29,966 bases of DNA from Flexicrinis sp001567485 (GCA_030263635.1 SZPI01000064.1:1-29966); one strand, 5' to 3'. Shown: positions 15,394-24,183, numbered from the stretch's first letter. Notes: a model not told the origin generated them from the sequence alone. Numbers and translations: made by a program.

Positions 15394-17409
15394 CTATTCG
15401 CGCTGCTTCATCGCGCTAATTAGCATCTTGATCTGCTCGGCCGGATTGCCGTTCAGCTTATACAGCTTCTTGCGGTTGACGCCGGTCGCTTTGAGCATGA
15501 ACTCAAGCTCCGCGTAGCTTTCGAGTTTCTTGGCCTTGACGTCGTCGGCGTCCGAAGGCTGAACCACATCCAGCCCCTTAGCAATGGTCATCAGACGGTG
15601 GGCGTTAGCGAGGTACCCAGCCTGCTTCGCGCTGCTGGACTTGTCCGTGTTCGCGTGCTTTGCAGCGTATTGGGCAAGCCACTTGACTGGAGTGCTGCTG
15701 TTTGTTGTATTCTTCACCCCGAGATCACGATACTGTTGTTTAACGTTACGAATGAGCGCCGCAGCCGGTTTCGCCAGCGCGGTGCCGAGCTTGAGCGTGC
15801 CCGCCGTCGCCGTCGCCCCATAGCCGACCGCCATGATCGCAACGCCAGCGCCATACGCCGCGCTGGTCGCCACGCCCACGATGTTAAGGATCGAACCCGA
15901 AATCGAGATGACATTGGCGACGATGTTGATGACCGACGTCGTCACGGGTAGGGCTGCGCGTTTGACCCGTTTTGAATTGACGTCGATTAGCTGAAGCATC
16001 AGCTTGTCTTTGTCGTCGGCCTTCGCCAGCGCCGCGTTCTTATCGCTCCGCTTCTTAGCATCCAACACCGCTTTGCCGTCGACGCTAAGCTGACTCTTCA
16101 ACGTGGCGGCGATGCGCGCGGCCTTCGCGATGCGTATCGCATGCCGGATGATCTCAACGACCTGCAGCAGCGTGTCGAGCAGTTGAATGCCGATGCTGAT
16201 GGCCGACCCGATGACCGGCACCGCCGCAACGAAGTCCGCTGATTTGCCAGCAATATCAAGGAACGTGCGCAGGCCGGAGATCGTGCTCTTGCTCACGTTT
16301 AAGAAGTTCTTCAACACTTTAATCACGTGACTGGTGATATCCAGTACCTGATCGCTCTTCGTCCCTTCGCTGATCCCTTTGAAAAGCTGCATGATGCCCG
16401 ACACGATCTTAGCGGCGGAAACCACCGTCTCGACCGATCCCCCCAGCGCGCCGAGAAAATCCGACACGCCGGAGAACCCGTCCGCAGCGCTCTTAGCGTC
16501 ACTCAAATCCTCACGGTGGCGCGCGACGCCGCCCGCAACGACACCACCGGTAGCCGTGACCGCTTGGCCGATGCCCGTTGCTGTCTGGCTGCCCTGTCCG
16601 ACCATGTCCATCGCGAGGTCGAAGCGCTGCCACCCATTCTCGGCCTCTTTCCAGTTCTGCACCGATGAAACAAATCCGACGATTCCGCTGGCTGCTCCCC
16701 CTACGGAAGCGAAACCCTGAAATGCCGTGGCCGCGATGCCCAGATCAGCGCGCGCATTGTCGTCTTTAACGAGAACGCGAAGGCCGCCCTCGTCCTTCTG
16801 TTTCTCGGCGAGCTGCTCCTTCTGCTTACCGTTCAGGCTGCTTTCCTCGGTATCGGACGGCAGTTTGTTTTCTCGCAAGAAATCTTGATATACCGCGTTG
16901 TATTTTGCGCTCTTCGGCTCAACCGTCAGATCACCTTTGAGACTGCTCGCCAGCTCAAGCCCGCCGGTGACGTCCGAAATCCCCTCAGAAGCAATATCCA
17001 GCGGATTCACCTTGTCATCGTCCCCCGCCGCTGGAGTCGTGGCCGAGATGTTGGTCGATCCCAGCCGATTCTGCATCTCCTCCAGCTCTGACTGGTTACG
17101 AACACGCGGGGCAGGAGGAGTTGTATTCGCCGGGGTTTTCTTCTTCGACCACCAGCCGCTAAACAGACTCCGGTTGATGACCGGTTGACCGGGCGTGGAA
17201 CGGTGTGAGATCAACTGCGTCGCTGCACGGTTGCCAATCGTGCGCTGCAGCGCCGCCGCTGCCGTGGTCGTCGCGTCGCTGGGTGATCCCACTGCCAGCA
17301 TGCGCATCACTTCGTCAAGGTCAGGCGTTTGCTGCGGTGCAGCGGTATGCTGCGCAGGCGTCTTCGACGTGTCGGGGCTTCTTCTAAGTTGTCTTGCGTG
17401 GTGTTTCAT
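15394..17409 (-). CDS. LQR..GN-leader protein, helical/hydrophobic (eCIS-cargo-like, putative)
   Basis: This 671-residue protein has no ordinary signal peptide. A basic, disordered N-terminus contains LQRTIGNRAATQLI (54-67). That resembles the leader motif found in proteins linked to extracellular contractile injection systems (eCIS), often next to DUF4157 domains. After a Pro/Thr/Lys-rich linker (about 70-190) come many Gly/Ala-rich hydrophobic or amphipathic helices (about 220-300, 310-440 and 500-570) separated by charged segments. It ends in a basic helical tail. This pattern would suit a membrane-inserting or pore-forming cargo, but no toxin family is recognised. GAGG lies 5 bases before the ATG. 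GC content is lower (about 55%) than in neighbouring genes, suggesting acquisition. No sheath, tube or baseplate gene lies in the window. Confidence 0.8.
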   Translation of the reverse strand: MKHHARQLRRSPDTSKTPAQHTAAPQQTPDLDEVMRMLAVGSPSDATTTAAAALQRTIGNRAATQLISHRSTPGQPVINRSLFSGWWSKKKTPANTTPPAPRVRNQSELEEMQNRLGSTNISATTPAAGDDDKVNPLDIASEGISDVTGGLELASSLKGDLTVEPKSAKYNAVYQDFLRENKLPSDTEESSLNGKQKEQLAEKQKDEGGLRVLVKDDNARADLGIAATAFQGFASVGGAASGIVGFVSSVQNWKEAENGWQRFDLAMDMVGQGSQTATGIGQAVTATGGVVAGGVARHREDLSDAKSAADGFSGVSDFLGALGGSVETVVSAAKIVSGIMQLFKGISEGTKSDQVLDITSHVIKVLKNFLNVSKSTISGLRTFLDIAGKSADFVAAVPVIGSAISIGIQLLDTLLQVVEIIRHAIRIAKAARIAATLKSQLSVDGKAVLDAKKRSDKNAALAKADDKDKLMLQLIDVNSKRVKRAALPVTTSVINIVANVISISGSILNIVGVATSAAYGAGVAIMAVGYGATATAGTLKLGTALAKPAAALIRNVKQQYRDLGVKNTTNSSTPVKWLAQYAAKHANTDKSSSAKQAGYLANAHRLMTIAKGLDVVQPSDADDVKAKKLESYAELEFMLKATGVNRKKLYKLNGNPAEQIKMLISAMKQRE

Positions 17410-17471
17410 TTCAGCCTCGTTCTCCGAACAAAATTGGTGCGATATTGCGTATGCCCGGCGATCGAGGCGTG

Positions 17472-18905
17472 CTATGGCGCGGCCGGTACCGGCAAACGCG
17501 ACGCCCCTGCCACAACCGAAACCGTGTCAAGCCATACAAATCCGCTGCCCGCCGTGGTCTTTACTTTCACCTTGACCTTGGCGATGGCAAAGCCGGGGTC
17601 TTGTCCGACGCTGTAGGGCGCCCAATCCAACGTGCCGGACGGGAAGTCGAGCGAGAGGGTCTCCGTCTCGCCGCCCGTGCCGATCAGCTTGGCTTTGATC
17701 TTACCGCTGCCGGCGGGGTTCGCTTCGGTCTTGATGTACGCCGAAACGGTCACACCGCCGGCAAGCGCGGGGCTGAGCTTGATCGTCTGTTTGAGCTTAT
17801 CGTTCGTGCCGTTTCCCTTGAACCGATACGCGCAGTTACCTGCCTGCGCCACGATGACATCCGGGCCGAGCGCGTCCTCGGTGTTGCAGACCTGCTTGTC
17901 CTTCTGCGCGTCGCGCGTCCAGTACGCCGGGGTCTTGCCGTTGGGGCTGGCCGCCTCGAAGCCGCCGTTCTTGAGCAGATCGCCGGGCACATCCGACGGC
18001 GGCGGGGGTGACACGACCACCTCGAACGCCGTGCCGGGAATGTCCTTGAGCCGATTGAGATCATCATCATCCCAGCAGCCGGGGTTGGTCTCGCCGCTGA
18101 TGAACCAGTTCGAGCCGTTGTCGGCCACGATCATGCCGTACTTCTTGAGCGCCTGCGCGATCGCCAACGCCTGCCCGTCGAGGTGCGAGATGTTGTAGCT
18201 CGCTTTGAGGCGCAGCCGCAGGCCCATCGGCGGATAGTTCGCGCCGGTCTCGCTCGACGCGAAGTGCGTGGCCGGGTAGATATATGCCCGCTGCGTCACC
18301 GAGAACGTCACCCGCAGCGCGTGGTCGATCGTGCCGGACTCAGCCTCGTCGCAGCGCGCCAAGCCGGGTAGGATCGGCAGGCCGGCGGCGTCGGCGCTCG
18401 TCCATCCATCCGGGCGCAGATCGTTGGAGCCTAACGGCCACACCGCCCCGCTGCCGGCTTCCCAATCCGTCGTATCGCTGCCGGTGTATTCCGCGTCGTA
18501 CACCTCGTACAGCACACAGTTGGTCGTCTCCACGATCAGCACGTGGTGGTCGCTGCCGCTCTCGACGGGCGCGTTGGACGGGATCGGGTACGGGCCGGGG
18601 TCGCTCTCATCCGGGTAGTAGAATGAGATCGGCACCAATGGCTGGCTGGACGTGACCGTCGTCCACGGGATGCCATAGCTCGGGTCTTCGCCGAAATCGG
18701 GATGCACATAATCGCCGCCGTTGGCATTGATGTTGGCGATATAGTTGGCGCTGTTGGGATGCACCTCTGCGGTATCGACCGGGGTGTTCCACGCGTTATT
18801 CGACGGGAAAATCTGACAGCCGCCGATCGACGGCGGCGCGGCAAGGGTGACACCGAACACGGCCACCACGGCACATAAGGCCAGACTCAAGCGGAAAGCG
18901 CGCAT
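17472..18905 (-). CDS. secreted protein of unnamed conserved family with C-terminal carbohydrate-binding-like domain
   Basis: This 477-residue protein has a clear signal peptide (1-22, cleavage near TLAA). The main domain (about 30-296) belongs to a conserved secreted family I recognise by its motifs but cannot name: IFPSNNAWNTPVD (32-44), HPDFG (68-72), YGIPW, DESDPGPYPIP (99-109), HHVLIVE, GSGAVWPL, RPDGWTSADAAGLPILPGLAR (two overlapping halves), YPPMGLRLRLKAS and KKYGMIVADNGSNWFISG. A Pro hinge (300-304) leads to a beta domain starting LLKNGGFEAASP (310-321), typical of CBM-like jelly rolls. AGGAGGTG sits 5 bases before the ATG, an unusually strong site for this window. A -10-like TATACT lies at 18939-18944 on the - strand. 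The substrate is unknown; an extracellular polymer is likely. Confidence 0.88.
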   Translation of the reverse strand: MRAFRLSLALCAVVAVFGVTLAAPPSIGGCQIFPSNNAWNTPVDTAEVHPNSANYIANINANGGDYVHPDFGEDPSYGIPWTTVTSSQPLVPISFYYPDESDPGPYPIPSNAPVESGSDHHVLIVETTNCVLYEVYDAEYTGSDTTDWEAGSGAVWPLGSNDLRPDGWTSADAAGLPILPGLARCDEAESGTIDHALRVTFSVTQRAYIYPATHFASSETGANYPPMGLRLRLKASYNISHLDGQALAIAQALKKYGMIVADNGSNWFISGETNPGCWDDDDLNRLKDIPGTAFEVVVSPPPPSDVPGDLLKNGGFEAASPNGKTPAYWTRDAQKDKQVCNTEDALGPDVIVAQAGNCAYRFKGNGTNDKLKQTIKLSPALAGGVTVSAYIKTEANPAGSGKIKAKLIGTGGETETLSLDFPSGTLDWAPYSVGQDPGFAIAKVKVKVKTTAGSGFVWLDTVSVVAGASRLPVPAAP

Positions 18906-19017
18906 CGCACACCTCCTGATAAATTGAGCACAGCCCCAGTATAGGGCAGGATGAAATCCGCGTGCGTTGGGATACTCTCATTTTCTGGTTTGACCACACA
19001 ATTCTCGCTTCCCTAAA

Positions 19018-19032
19018 GGCGGCCCGGCCGCC
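19018..19032 (-). terminator. GC-rich hairpin after the pentapeptide gene
   Basis: GGCGGCC-C-GGCCGCC (19018-19032) can form a 6-7 bp GC stem. On the - strand it is followed by TTTA, 40 bases past the pentapeptide-gene stop. It separates that gene from the secreted-protein promoter. Confidence 0.5.
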
Positions 19033-19072
19033 GGAGCATAAGTATCGGCGCGACAGCACCCCAAGCCCGCCG

Positions 19073-19678
19073 CTACTCCGCTTCGACGCGCCGCCCGGTG
19101 TAGATCGACAGGTCAACTTCGACCGACCACGGTTGGCCGTCCGGCAAGATGGTGTGCGAGTTGAACTGCACGCCGATCAGGTTCGCCCCGGTCAGGTCGG
19201 CGCCGGTCAGGTCAGCCGCGTGACATAACGCCTGCCATAAGTTCGCGCCGCTGAGGTCGGCACTGCGCAGCAGCGCGCCGCGCAGGTCAGCGCCGGCCAT
19301 GTGCGCCCGGCGCAGCACAGCGCCGGTCAGGTCGGCGTCTGCCAGCCGGATGTCGCGCAGATTACTGTCGCTCAAGTCGGCTTTGCTGAGCCGCGCTTTG
19401 ACCAGATCGGACTCGCCAAAGTAGGCCCCGCGCAGGTCAGCGCCGGTCAGGTCGATCAACTGCATGACCGCCTTTGCCAATCGGACGTTCTGCAGCCGCG
19501 CCCCGGCCAAGTTATGCCCGCGCATCGACCCGTCTTGAAAATGCAGCCGTTCCTTCAGCTCCTCGATGGCGGCGAGCGCGGTGATGTTGTCGCTGTGGGC
19601 CGCGCGCGCCAACAGCGTCTCCCGTGAGAGGCGTGCGGAGATCTGCGTTTTGATCTTGCGACTGAGCCAACCCAGCAT
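19073..19678 (-). CDS. pentapeptide-repeat protein
   Basis: This 201-residue protein has a basic helical N-terminus (1-45) followed by about 24 tandem A(D/N)LxG-type pentapeptides (about 52-171), for example LTGADLRGAYF and LSGANLWQA. It ends with the common cap TILPDGQPW. These repeats fold as a right-handed quadrilateral beta-helix. Some members mimic DNA and inhibit gyrase; most are uncharacterised. ATG 19678 is preferred over ATG 19705 and longer starts because AGGAAGGT lies 7 bases before it. The longer forms would also run into the divergent SGNH gene. No partner gene is evident. The repetitive DNA at 19190-19460 is explained by this coding repeat. Confidence 0.88.
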   Translation of the reverse strand: MLGWLSRKIKTQISARLSRETLLARAAHSDNITALAAIEELKERLHFQDGSMRGHNLAGARLQNVRLAKAVMQLIDLTGADLRGAYFGESDLVKARLSKADLSDSNLRDIRLADADLTGAVLRRAHMAGADLRGALLRSADLSGANLWQALCHAADLTGADLTGANLIGVQFNSHTILPDGQPWSVEVDLSIYTGRRVEAE

Positions 19679-19712
19679 ACGGAATACCTTCCTAAATCTC
19701 GCCATCTGTGCG

Positions 19713-19718
19713 CATAAT
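19713..19718 (+). promoter_or_regulatory. -10 element of the SGNH gene; transcript possibly leaderless
   Basis: CATAATGGC has the same shape as three other TATAATGnC sites in this window. The ATG at 19726 falls about where transcription should start (7 bases after the hexamer), which suggests a leaderless mRNA. The -35 is weak. Confidence 0.4.
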
Positions 19719-19725
19719 GGCGCGG

Positions 19726-20925
19726 ATGACGAACTCCGAACACCCCGCACCCGCTCGCCGCGCCTCATTTCTCGGGACGCTGGTGTTGATCGCCGCCGGA
19801 ACGCTGGCCGGCCTACTGCTGATCGTCCTGCTGATACGCGCTTTCCCATCGCTCGAACCCGGCGGTCAGCGCTTCTTGTTCACCGACCTCGACGGCGACA
19901 CGTTCCGCCATCAGCCGGGCCAAGTGCGCCCGCCCGCCGAAAACCGCGTGCTCGAGGACGGCGTGCGCTATGACGACGCTGACGGCTTTCGCCGCCCAGC
20001 CCGCACCGCCGACCATTACCCCATCGCCGTGATCGGCGACTCGTTCACGGACGGCGGTCAGACACCGTGGACGGATCTGCTGGCCGAGGCGCTTGACCTT
20101 CCGGTACGCAACCTCGGTTGGAGCGGATTCGGCCCCCTCGAATATCAGGCCATCGCCGAGCAGTACCTCGCCGACGATCACACATGGGTGCTGGTCGCCT
20201 ACTTCGAGGGCAACGACCTGAGCAACATCCAGACCAGCCGTCAGCGTTTCGGCGATGGGCCGGTGACGCTGAACCTCACCAAGACCTTCGGCGCGCCGGT
20301 ATCCTCCGTGCGCGAGTTGAGCGACTATAACGATATCACGATTGACCCGCAAGAACGGTATCTCTATCCACTCATCCATCACCGTCCGGACGGGTCGACG
20401 TTCGAGGTCGCATATATCAGCGATTATCTATGGTGGCTCAACGGCGAGGCGTCAACGTATGCCGACAGCCGCAACGTGCGGGAACTACGCGCCGCGCTGG
20501 ATGCCATCCGCGCGGCGGCGAACGGCGCATGCGTCGGTCTGGTCTACGTGCCGAACAAGGAACACATCTACATGCCGCTGGCCGATCCTGCCGGCAACCG
20601 TCAGTACGTGCTGCAGAACGCGCGCGAGTTGATGCTCGGCGCGGATGGCTGGCTAACGCATGGCGACGTCGCGCCGGTCGACTGGGACACACTGGCCGCG
20701 CGCCTCGACAATCAGCGCGATGTCGTCGCACAGGTCGCGCAGGATGCCGGTTACGCGTTCATCGACCTCGTGCCGGCGTTTCAGGCCGCCGCGCCGCAGA
20801 CGCTGACGTATTACCCCTACGACTCACATTGGAACTACGAAGGGCACAGCCTCACCGCGCACACCGTCTCCGAATACTTGAAGAACACGCCATGCACGAA
20901 AAGGCCATCTCAAGCGGGAAGTTGA
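19726..20925 (+). CDS. membrane-anchored SGNH/GDSL-type hydrolase
   Basis: This 399-residue protein has one N-terminal membrane helix (about 15-38) and an extracytoplasmic SGNH domain. Block I is GDSFTDGG with nucleophile S106. Block II is the glycine segment NLGWSGFGPLEY. Block III is FEGND with N163. Block V is YDSHWNYEGH with D366 and H368. Together these give the Ser-Asp-His triad and oxyanion residues. The AlgX/DltD-like DSHWN form of block V is typical of enzymes that add or remove acyl groups on envelope polysaccharides, so O-acetyl esterase or transferase activity is the best guess. In-frame starts also exist at 19708 (GTG) and 19717. The ATG at 19726 is chosen because the -10 element overlaps the ATG at 19717. 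The end is convergent with the membrane paralogue pair. Confidence 0.87.
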   Translation: MTNSEHPAPARRASFLGTLVLIAAGTLAGLLLIVLLIRAFPSLEPGGQRFLFTDLDGDTFRHQPGQVRPPAENRVLEDGVRYDDADGFRRPARTADHYPIAVIGDSFTDGGQTPWTDLLAEALDLPVRNLGWSGFGPLEYQAIAEQYLADDHTWVLVAYFEGNDLSNIQTSRQRFGDGPVTLNLTKTFGAPVSSVRELSDYNDITIDPQERYLYPLIHHRPDGSTFEVAYISDYLWWLNGEASTYADSRNVRELRAALDAIRAAANGACVGLVYVPNKEHIYMPLADPAGNRQYVLQNARELMLGADGWLTHGDVAPVDWDTLAARLDNQRDVVAQVAQDAGYAFIDLVPAFQAAAPQTLTYYPYDSHWNYEGHSLTAHTVSEYLKNTPCTKRPSQAGS

Positions 20926-20957
20926 CGCTCAACGGAAGCTGATCGTTCGCGAGCGGT

Positions 20958-20971
20958 GGCGGTGAGCCGCC
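20958..20971. terminator. possible shared hairpin between convergent genes
   Basis: GGCGG-TGAG-CCGCC forms a 5-bp all-GC stem in the 47-base gap between the SGNH gene and the converging membrane protein gene. No T run is present, so this is weak. Confidence 0.3.
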
Positions 20972-20972
20972 G

Positions 20973-22298
20973 TTAGCCGAACGCTTGCGCCAGTTGGGTG
21001 AACGGGCCAACCCCAAGCGCCACGAGGATAAAGACCAGCGCCGCGCCCAAGCACACATAGCCGATGACCGTCAGGATCATCGTCACGCATCCACGGCCGA
21101 TGTCGAACCGGTACGCGACACTGATGCGCCACGCGAGGAACAGCACCGCGCCGACACTCAGCAGGCCAATCGCCAACGTCAGAATTTGCACGAAGTCGAT
21201 CAGCGCGGCGAGAAACGCGGCGATGATGATCAGAATCACCAGCACCGGGTTGACCAGCGCATAGTAGAGGAACGTCTTGCGGATCAAGCGCGGCATGGTG
21301 CCGTTGCCGCCCAGTAGGGTCACAGCCACGACGTGAGTGACAAACGAGGTGATTAGGAATCCCAAGACGTTGCTACCCGCCGCGGCAGCCGCGTACCCTG
21401 CGACGCTGACCACCCCCTGCTCACCACTCGCCGCTTCCAAGATCGGCCGGAGCGCCTGCACCGACGGATCGTTAGCCACGGCCGGACTGTTCAGATCGTA
21501 GCGGTCGTTCAGGAATTGGGCTAACAGGTAGATCACCGCGAAGCCGATGACGAACGCGATCACGAAGTAGATGAACAGGTCAAGCAGCGCCCGGCCAGCG
21601 CTTCCATCCTCGATCTCGTCGACCGTCTTACCCGTGCGCCCTTCCAGCACCGCCGCCGCGACCCCGGTCTTGCGAACCGCCGGCGCCGCCCCCTTTGACG
21701 ACGTTCCGGGCTTTTTGCTCATCGAGGCGGGCCGGCGCTGTGTGCGCGGTTTGAGCAGCGCCGCCACAGCCCGATCCGGGTTCATGTTCATGATCTTGCC
21801 GGCGGCCTCGCGCGCGGCCTGATTCTCGGCGATGGCTGCCGACTTCTCGAATGCCTTGCGCAGGTTGGACTCGGCGCCAGCCCTGTCGTTGGTGTAGTGT
21901 GCCTGCCACGCCCGTTCAATGTATCGCTCTGCCCATTCGAGGTCTTGCTGGGCGGTGATGTCCTCCTGCGACGGCGGCGTATAACTCGCCAACACCGGGT
22001 CGTCGACAATAGACGAATGACCGGCGTCCGCGCTGCTTTCGAGTTCTTCCTCGTCTTCTTCGAGGTCGTCCCACGGCATTTTGAACGGCTTGACGTTGAC
22101 GACCGGCGCGTGTTTGTCGATATAGATCGCCGCCTTGCGCGCCAATTCGCGCAGGGTCTCATCGGGGTCGATCTCAACCACGCGCGAGAGGTGCGGAATG
22201 GCCTCGCGATCTTTGGTGCGCCCAAGCGCGATGATCGCTTCGCGGCGCTGGCTCGCATTGATGCTTTGCAGTTGACTGATTAACTGACGGTCGACCAC
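20973..22298 (-). CDS. HEAT-like N-terminus fused to multi-helix membrane (Yip1-like) domain, paralogue A
   Basis: This 441-residue protein has an N-terminal helical repeat of HEAT/PBS-lyase type (1-60: MVDRQLISQLQS.., RTKDREAIPHL, RELARKAAIYI). An acidic linker (76-92), a second helical region (about 115-170) and a basic disordered stretch (183-215) follow. About five membrane helices then lie at 237-263, 296-328, 343-368, 370-392 and 405-430. The membrane part, with LGGNGTMPRLIRKT and DIGRGC, is Yip1-like in pattern (moderate confidence). Function is unknown; it may be a membrane scaffold. It has the same architecture as the gene 33 bases upstream and shares its N-terminal motif, so the two arose by tandem duplication and are probably co-transcribed. 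Confidence 0.85.
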   Translation of the reverse strand: MVDRQLISQLQSINASQRREAIIALGRTKDREAIPHLSRVVEIDPDETLRELARKAAIYIDKHAPVVNVKPFKMPWDDLEEDEEELESSADAGHSSIVDDPVLASYTPPSQEDITAQQDLEWAERYIERAWQAHYTNDRAGAESNLRKAFEKSAAIAENQAAREAAGKIMNMNPDRAVAALLKPRTQRRPASMSKKPGTSSKGAAPAVRKTGVAAAVLEGRTGKTVDEIEDGSAGRALLDLFIYFVIAFVIGFAVIYLLAQFLNDRYDLNSPAVANDPSVQALRPILEAASGEQGVVSVAGYAAAAAGSNVLGFLITSFVTHVVAVTLLGGNGTMPRLIRKTFLYYALVNPVLVILIIIAAFLAALIDFVQILTLAIGLLSVGAVLFLAWRISVAYRFDIGRGCVTMILTVIGYVCLGAALVFILVALGVGPFTQLAQAFG

Positions 22299-22331
22299 AA
22301 CCTCACCCCCTTGCTCGCCAGCCAGCGATCC

Positions 22332-23648
22332 CTACGGCACGACCACCGGGGTCAGCGCGAAGATACTCAATTGGTATGAAAGGTCACTCAGGTAGGCTTG
22401 GCCGAACGCGGCAAAGCAGATCAGCCCGAGGACAGCGGAGAAGATACCTGCTAGGAGAATCGCCGCACAGCCACGGCCCGCGCCAAAGTCGTACGTCCGG
22501 CCAATGCGCGCGCTGTAACCCATCAGCGTCCAAATCGACAGGAAGAAGGATACAGCATAAATCCCGATTCCGAGCGCTGGCTCGGTGATGAACGGCATGA
22601 ACAGTCCGCCGATCATCGCTACAACAGAGAGCGCCGTCATGATGCCCAGAAACAGCGCGGTCTTGTGAATGAGGTTCGCCAGCGTGCCATCGCCGCCGAG
22701 GATCATGCGTGCGGCAACATGAATGAGGAAGGATCGAAACAGCAAATCCACAATTGTGATCAGGCCGTAGATCAACGCGTACAACAGCGTGATGACGACC
22801 CCCGTCGTGACAAACTGATTGATGACGCCCGCCATCTGCGCGCTGGCCTGTGCGATCTGCGCCTGACGCAGGGGATCATTATGGATCAGGTTGGTGAACA
22901 CCATGACCAATGCCGCAACCGACACGCCCACGATCACCGCGTTAATCAGGCCGTACAGCAGCAGGTCAATCAGTGCCGCGCCCCATCCGGCCGGAGGCGC
23001 CTCGTCGCGCACTTCCTTCTCGATCTGCTGTTTTGACTTGGCCTTGAATTGATTCTTATCGAACAGATCGAGGATCGAGCCGTCCTGAACGGCCTTGACC
23101 GCGTCGTCTTTATACAGGCCGGAGACAGTCGCCGCCAACCCGATCGCATAGGCGTCGTACTGCAAGTTCGGGTTGAGCTTGAACGCCTCGACCAGATGCT
23201 TCGCGGCGCGCGCGTTCAGGCCGTCGAACGCGGCCCGGCCAGCCATTTCCATCGCGCCGCGTGCTGCTTTCTGGCGTGACTCGGACACCTCTTGCAGCCC
23301 GCGCGGTTTGGGCTGTGGCGGCGCGTCCGCTTCTTCCGTCTCGACGGGCTGAGGTTCCTCCGGCCGGTTCGCGTACTCGGCGAGAATGCTGCCCGACGCA
23401 AAGCTGGGACGCGCGCTCTTTTGAACGTCCGCCGCCGGGGGTTCGGCCTCGCCGGGGTTGTTGCGCTTGATGTACGCGATGGCCTTACGGGCCAGATCGC
23501 GGACGCTCCCATCGGTATCGGCACGTTCGACCGCCTCAAGATAGCGCAGCGCTTCCATGTCTTTGGTGCGGGCGAGCTGCTGAATAGCGGCCTTGCGTCG
23601 TTCAGGCTGGGCGCTGTCCAACGCATCGATCAGTCGACGGTCTACCAT
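22332..23648 (-). CDS. HEAT-like N-terminus fused to multi-helix membrane (Yip1-like) domain, paralogue B
   Basis: This 438-residue protein starts MVDRRLIDALDS and keeps the same spacing as paralogue A (RTKDMEALRYL, RDLARKAIAYI). It has a Pro/Glu-rich linker (about 64-118), a helical middle (about 125-200) and five or so membrane helices from about 235 to the end. LGGDGTLANLIHKT and DFGAGRGC match LGGNGTMPRLIRKT and DIGRGC of paralogue A. The ATG at 23648 is chosen over a start at 23711 because the paralogue alignment begins here and a promoter lies in between. It is the first gene of the pair. The two proteins differ most in their linkers, which suggests different partners with a shared membrane core. 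No enzyme motif was seen. Confidence 0.85.
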   Translation of the reverse strand: MVDRRLIDALDSAQPERRKAAIQQLARTKDMEALRYLEAVERADTDGSVRDLARKAIAYIKRNNPGEAEPPAADVQKSARPSFASGSILAEYANRPEEPQPVETEEADAPPQPKPRGLQEVSESRQKAARGAMEMAGRAAFDGLNARAAKHLVEAFKLNPNLQYDAYAIGLAATVSGLYKDDAVKAVQDGSILDLFDKNQFKAKSKQQIEKEVRDEAPPAGWGAALIDLLLYGLINAVIVGVSVAALVMVFTNLIHNDPLRQAQIAQASAQMAGVINQFVTTGVVITLLYALIYGLITIVDLLFRSFLIHVAARMILGGDGTLANLIHKTALFLGIMTALSVVAMIGGLFMPFITEPALGIGIYAVSFFLSIWTLMGYSARIGRTYDFGAGRGCAAILLAGIFSAVLGLICFAAFGQAYLSDLSYQLSIFALTPVVVP

Positions 23649-23682
23649 GGGTCGCGGGTCTCCGAGGGCCTTAGCACGTCTA

Positions 23683-23711
23683 ATTCTAATCTTATCTTCG
23701 CCGTAAGCCAA
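23683..23711 (-). promoter_or_regulatory. promoter of the paralogue pair
   Basis: On the - strand, TTGGCT (23706-23711), a 17-base spacer and TAGAAT (23683-23688) lie about 35 bases before the ATG at 23648. The spacing is ideal; the -35 match is partial. Confidence 0.45.
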
Positions 23712-23735
23712 CTAAGTGCTGGCATCGACTGTGTG

Positions 23736-23741
23736 TATAAT
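23736..23741 (+). promoter_or_regulatory. -10 element (TATAATGTC) of the DUF4864-like gene
   Basis: A perfect TATAAT with the G and C at the same following positions as in the other TATAATGnC sites lies 31 bases before the ATG at 23773. It lies inside the longer open frame that starts at 23716, which argues against that longer start. Confidence 0.55.
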
Positions 23742-23772
23742 GTCGGGAAGTTGTTATGCGTTCGCACGTGCT

Positions 23773-24183
23773 ATGTTTCAACCGCCTGAACCGCTGTACG
23801 ACGCGTATCCCGATCCCGGCTTGCTCGCTGCCGATGTCGTGAGCTTGCAGCTCGACGCGCTGCAGAACAACGACCTGATGCCGGACGACGCAGGAATCCG
23901 GATCGCCTACCGGTTCGCATCGCCGAACAACCGCGCGGCCACCGGCGATCTGGAGCGCTTCATCGCGCTGGTGAAAAACCCCCTGTACGCGCCGTTGATC
24001 GGGTTCGACCGCGCTGAACTCGGGCAGGCGCACATTGCGCTCGGCCTCGACGAAGCATGGCAGCAGGTATGGATCGTGCGGCGCATAGACGGCACGGCCG
24101 GGTTCCGGTGGGTGCTGTCACGCCCACAGCGCGGTGATTTCGCCGGGTGTTGGCTGGTCGACGCGGTCGTGCGGACGAAGTAG
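23773..24183 (+). CDS. DUF4864-like small protein
   Basis: This 136-residue soluble protein resembles the DUF4864 group found in bacteria, cyanobacteria and plants. Its motifs are VVSLQLDALQNND (22-34), GIRIAYRFASPNNR (41-54), TGDLERFIALVKNPLYAPLI (57-76) and a C-terminal GDFAGCWLVDAV. The family is predicted to have a cystatin/NTF2-like alpha+beta fold, and its function is unknown. ATG 23773 is chosen because the -10 element lies within the longer version and homologues start near a Pro-rich PEPLYDAYP segment. There is no clear Shine-Dalgarno sequence. The gene is divergent from the membrane paralogue pair and 27 bases upstream of the lipoprotein gene, with which it may be co-transcribed. 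Confidence 0.78.
   Translation: MFQPPEPLYDAYPDPGLLAADVVSLQLDALQNNDLMPDDAGIRIAYRFASPNNRAATGDLERFIALVKNPLYAPLIGFDRAELGQAHIALGLDEAWQQVWIVRRIDGTAGFRWVLSRPQRGDFAGCWLVDAVVRTK

Noticed and set aside
19190..19460. Repetitive GGTCAGGTCGGCGCC-like DNA, considered as a CRISPR or satellite repeat
   Set aside because: The period is 15 bases and in frame with the pentapeptide repeats, so the coding sequence explains it fully. There are no spacers.
23716..23772. Longer start of the DUF4864-like protein
   Set aside because: A perfect TATAAT lies inside this stretch, and family similarity begins only after ATG 23773.
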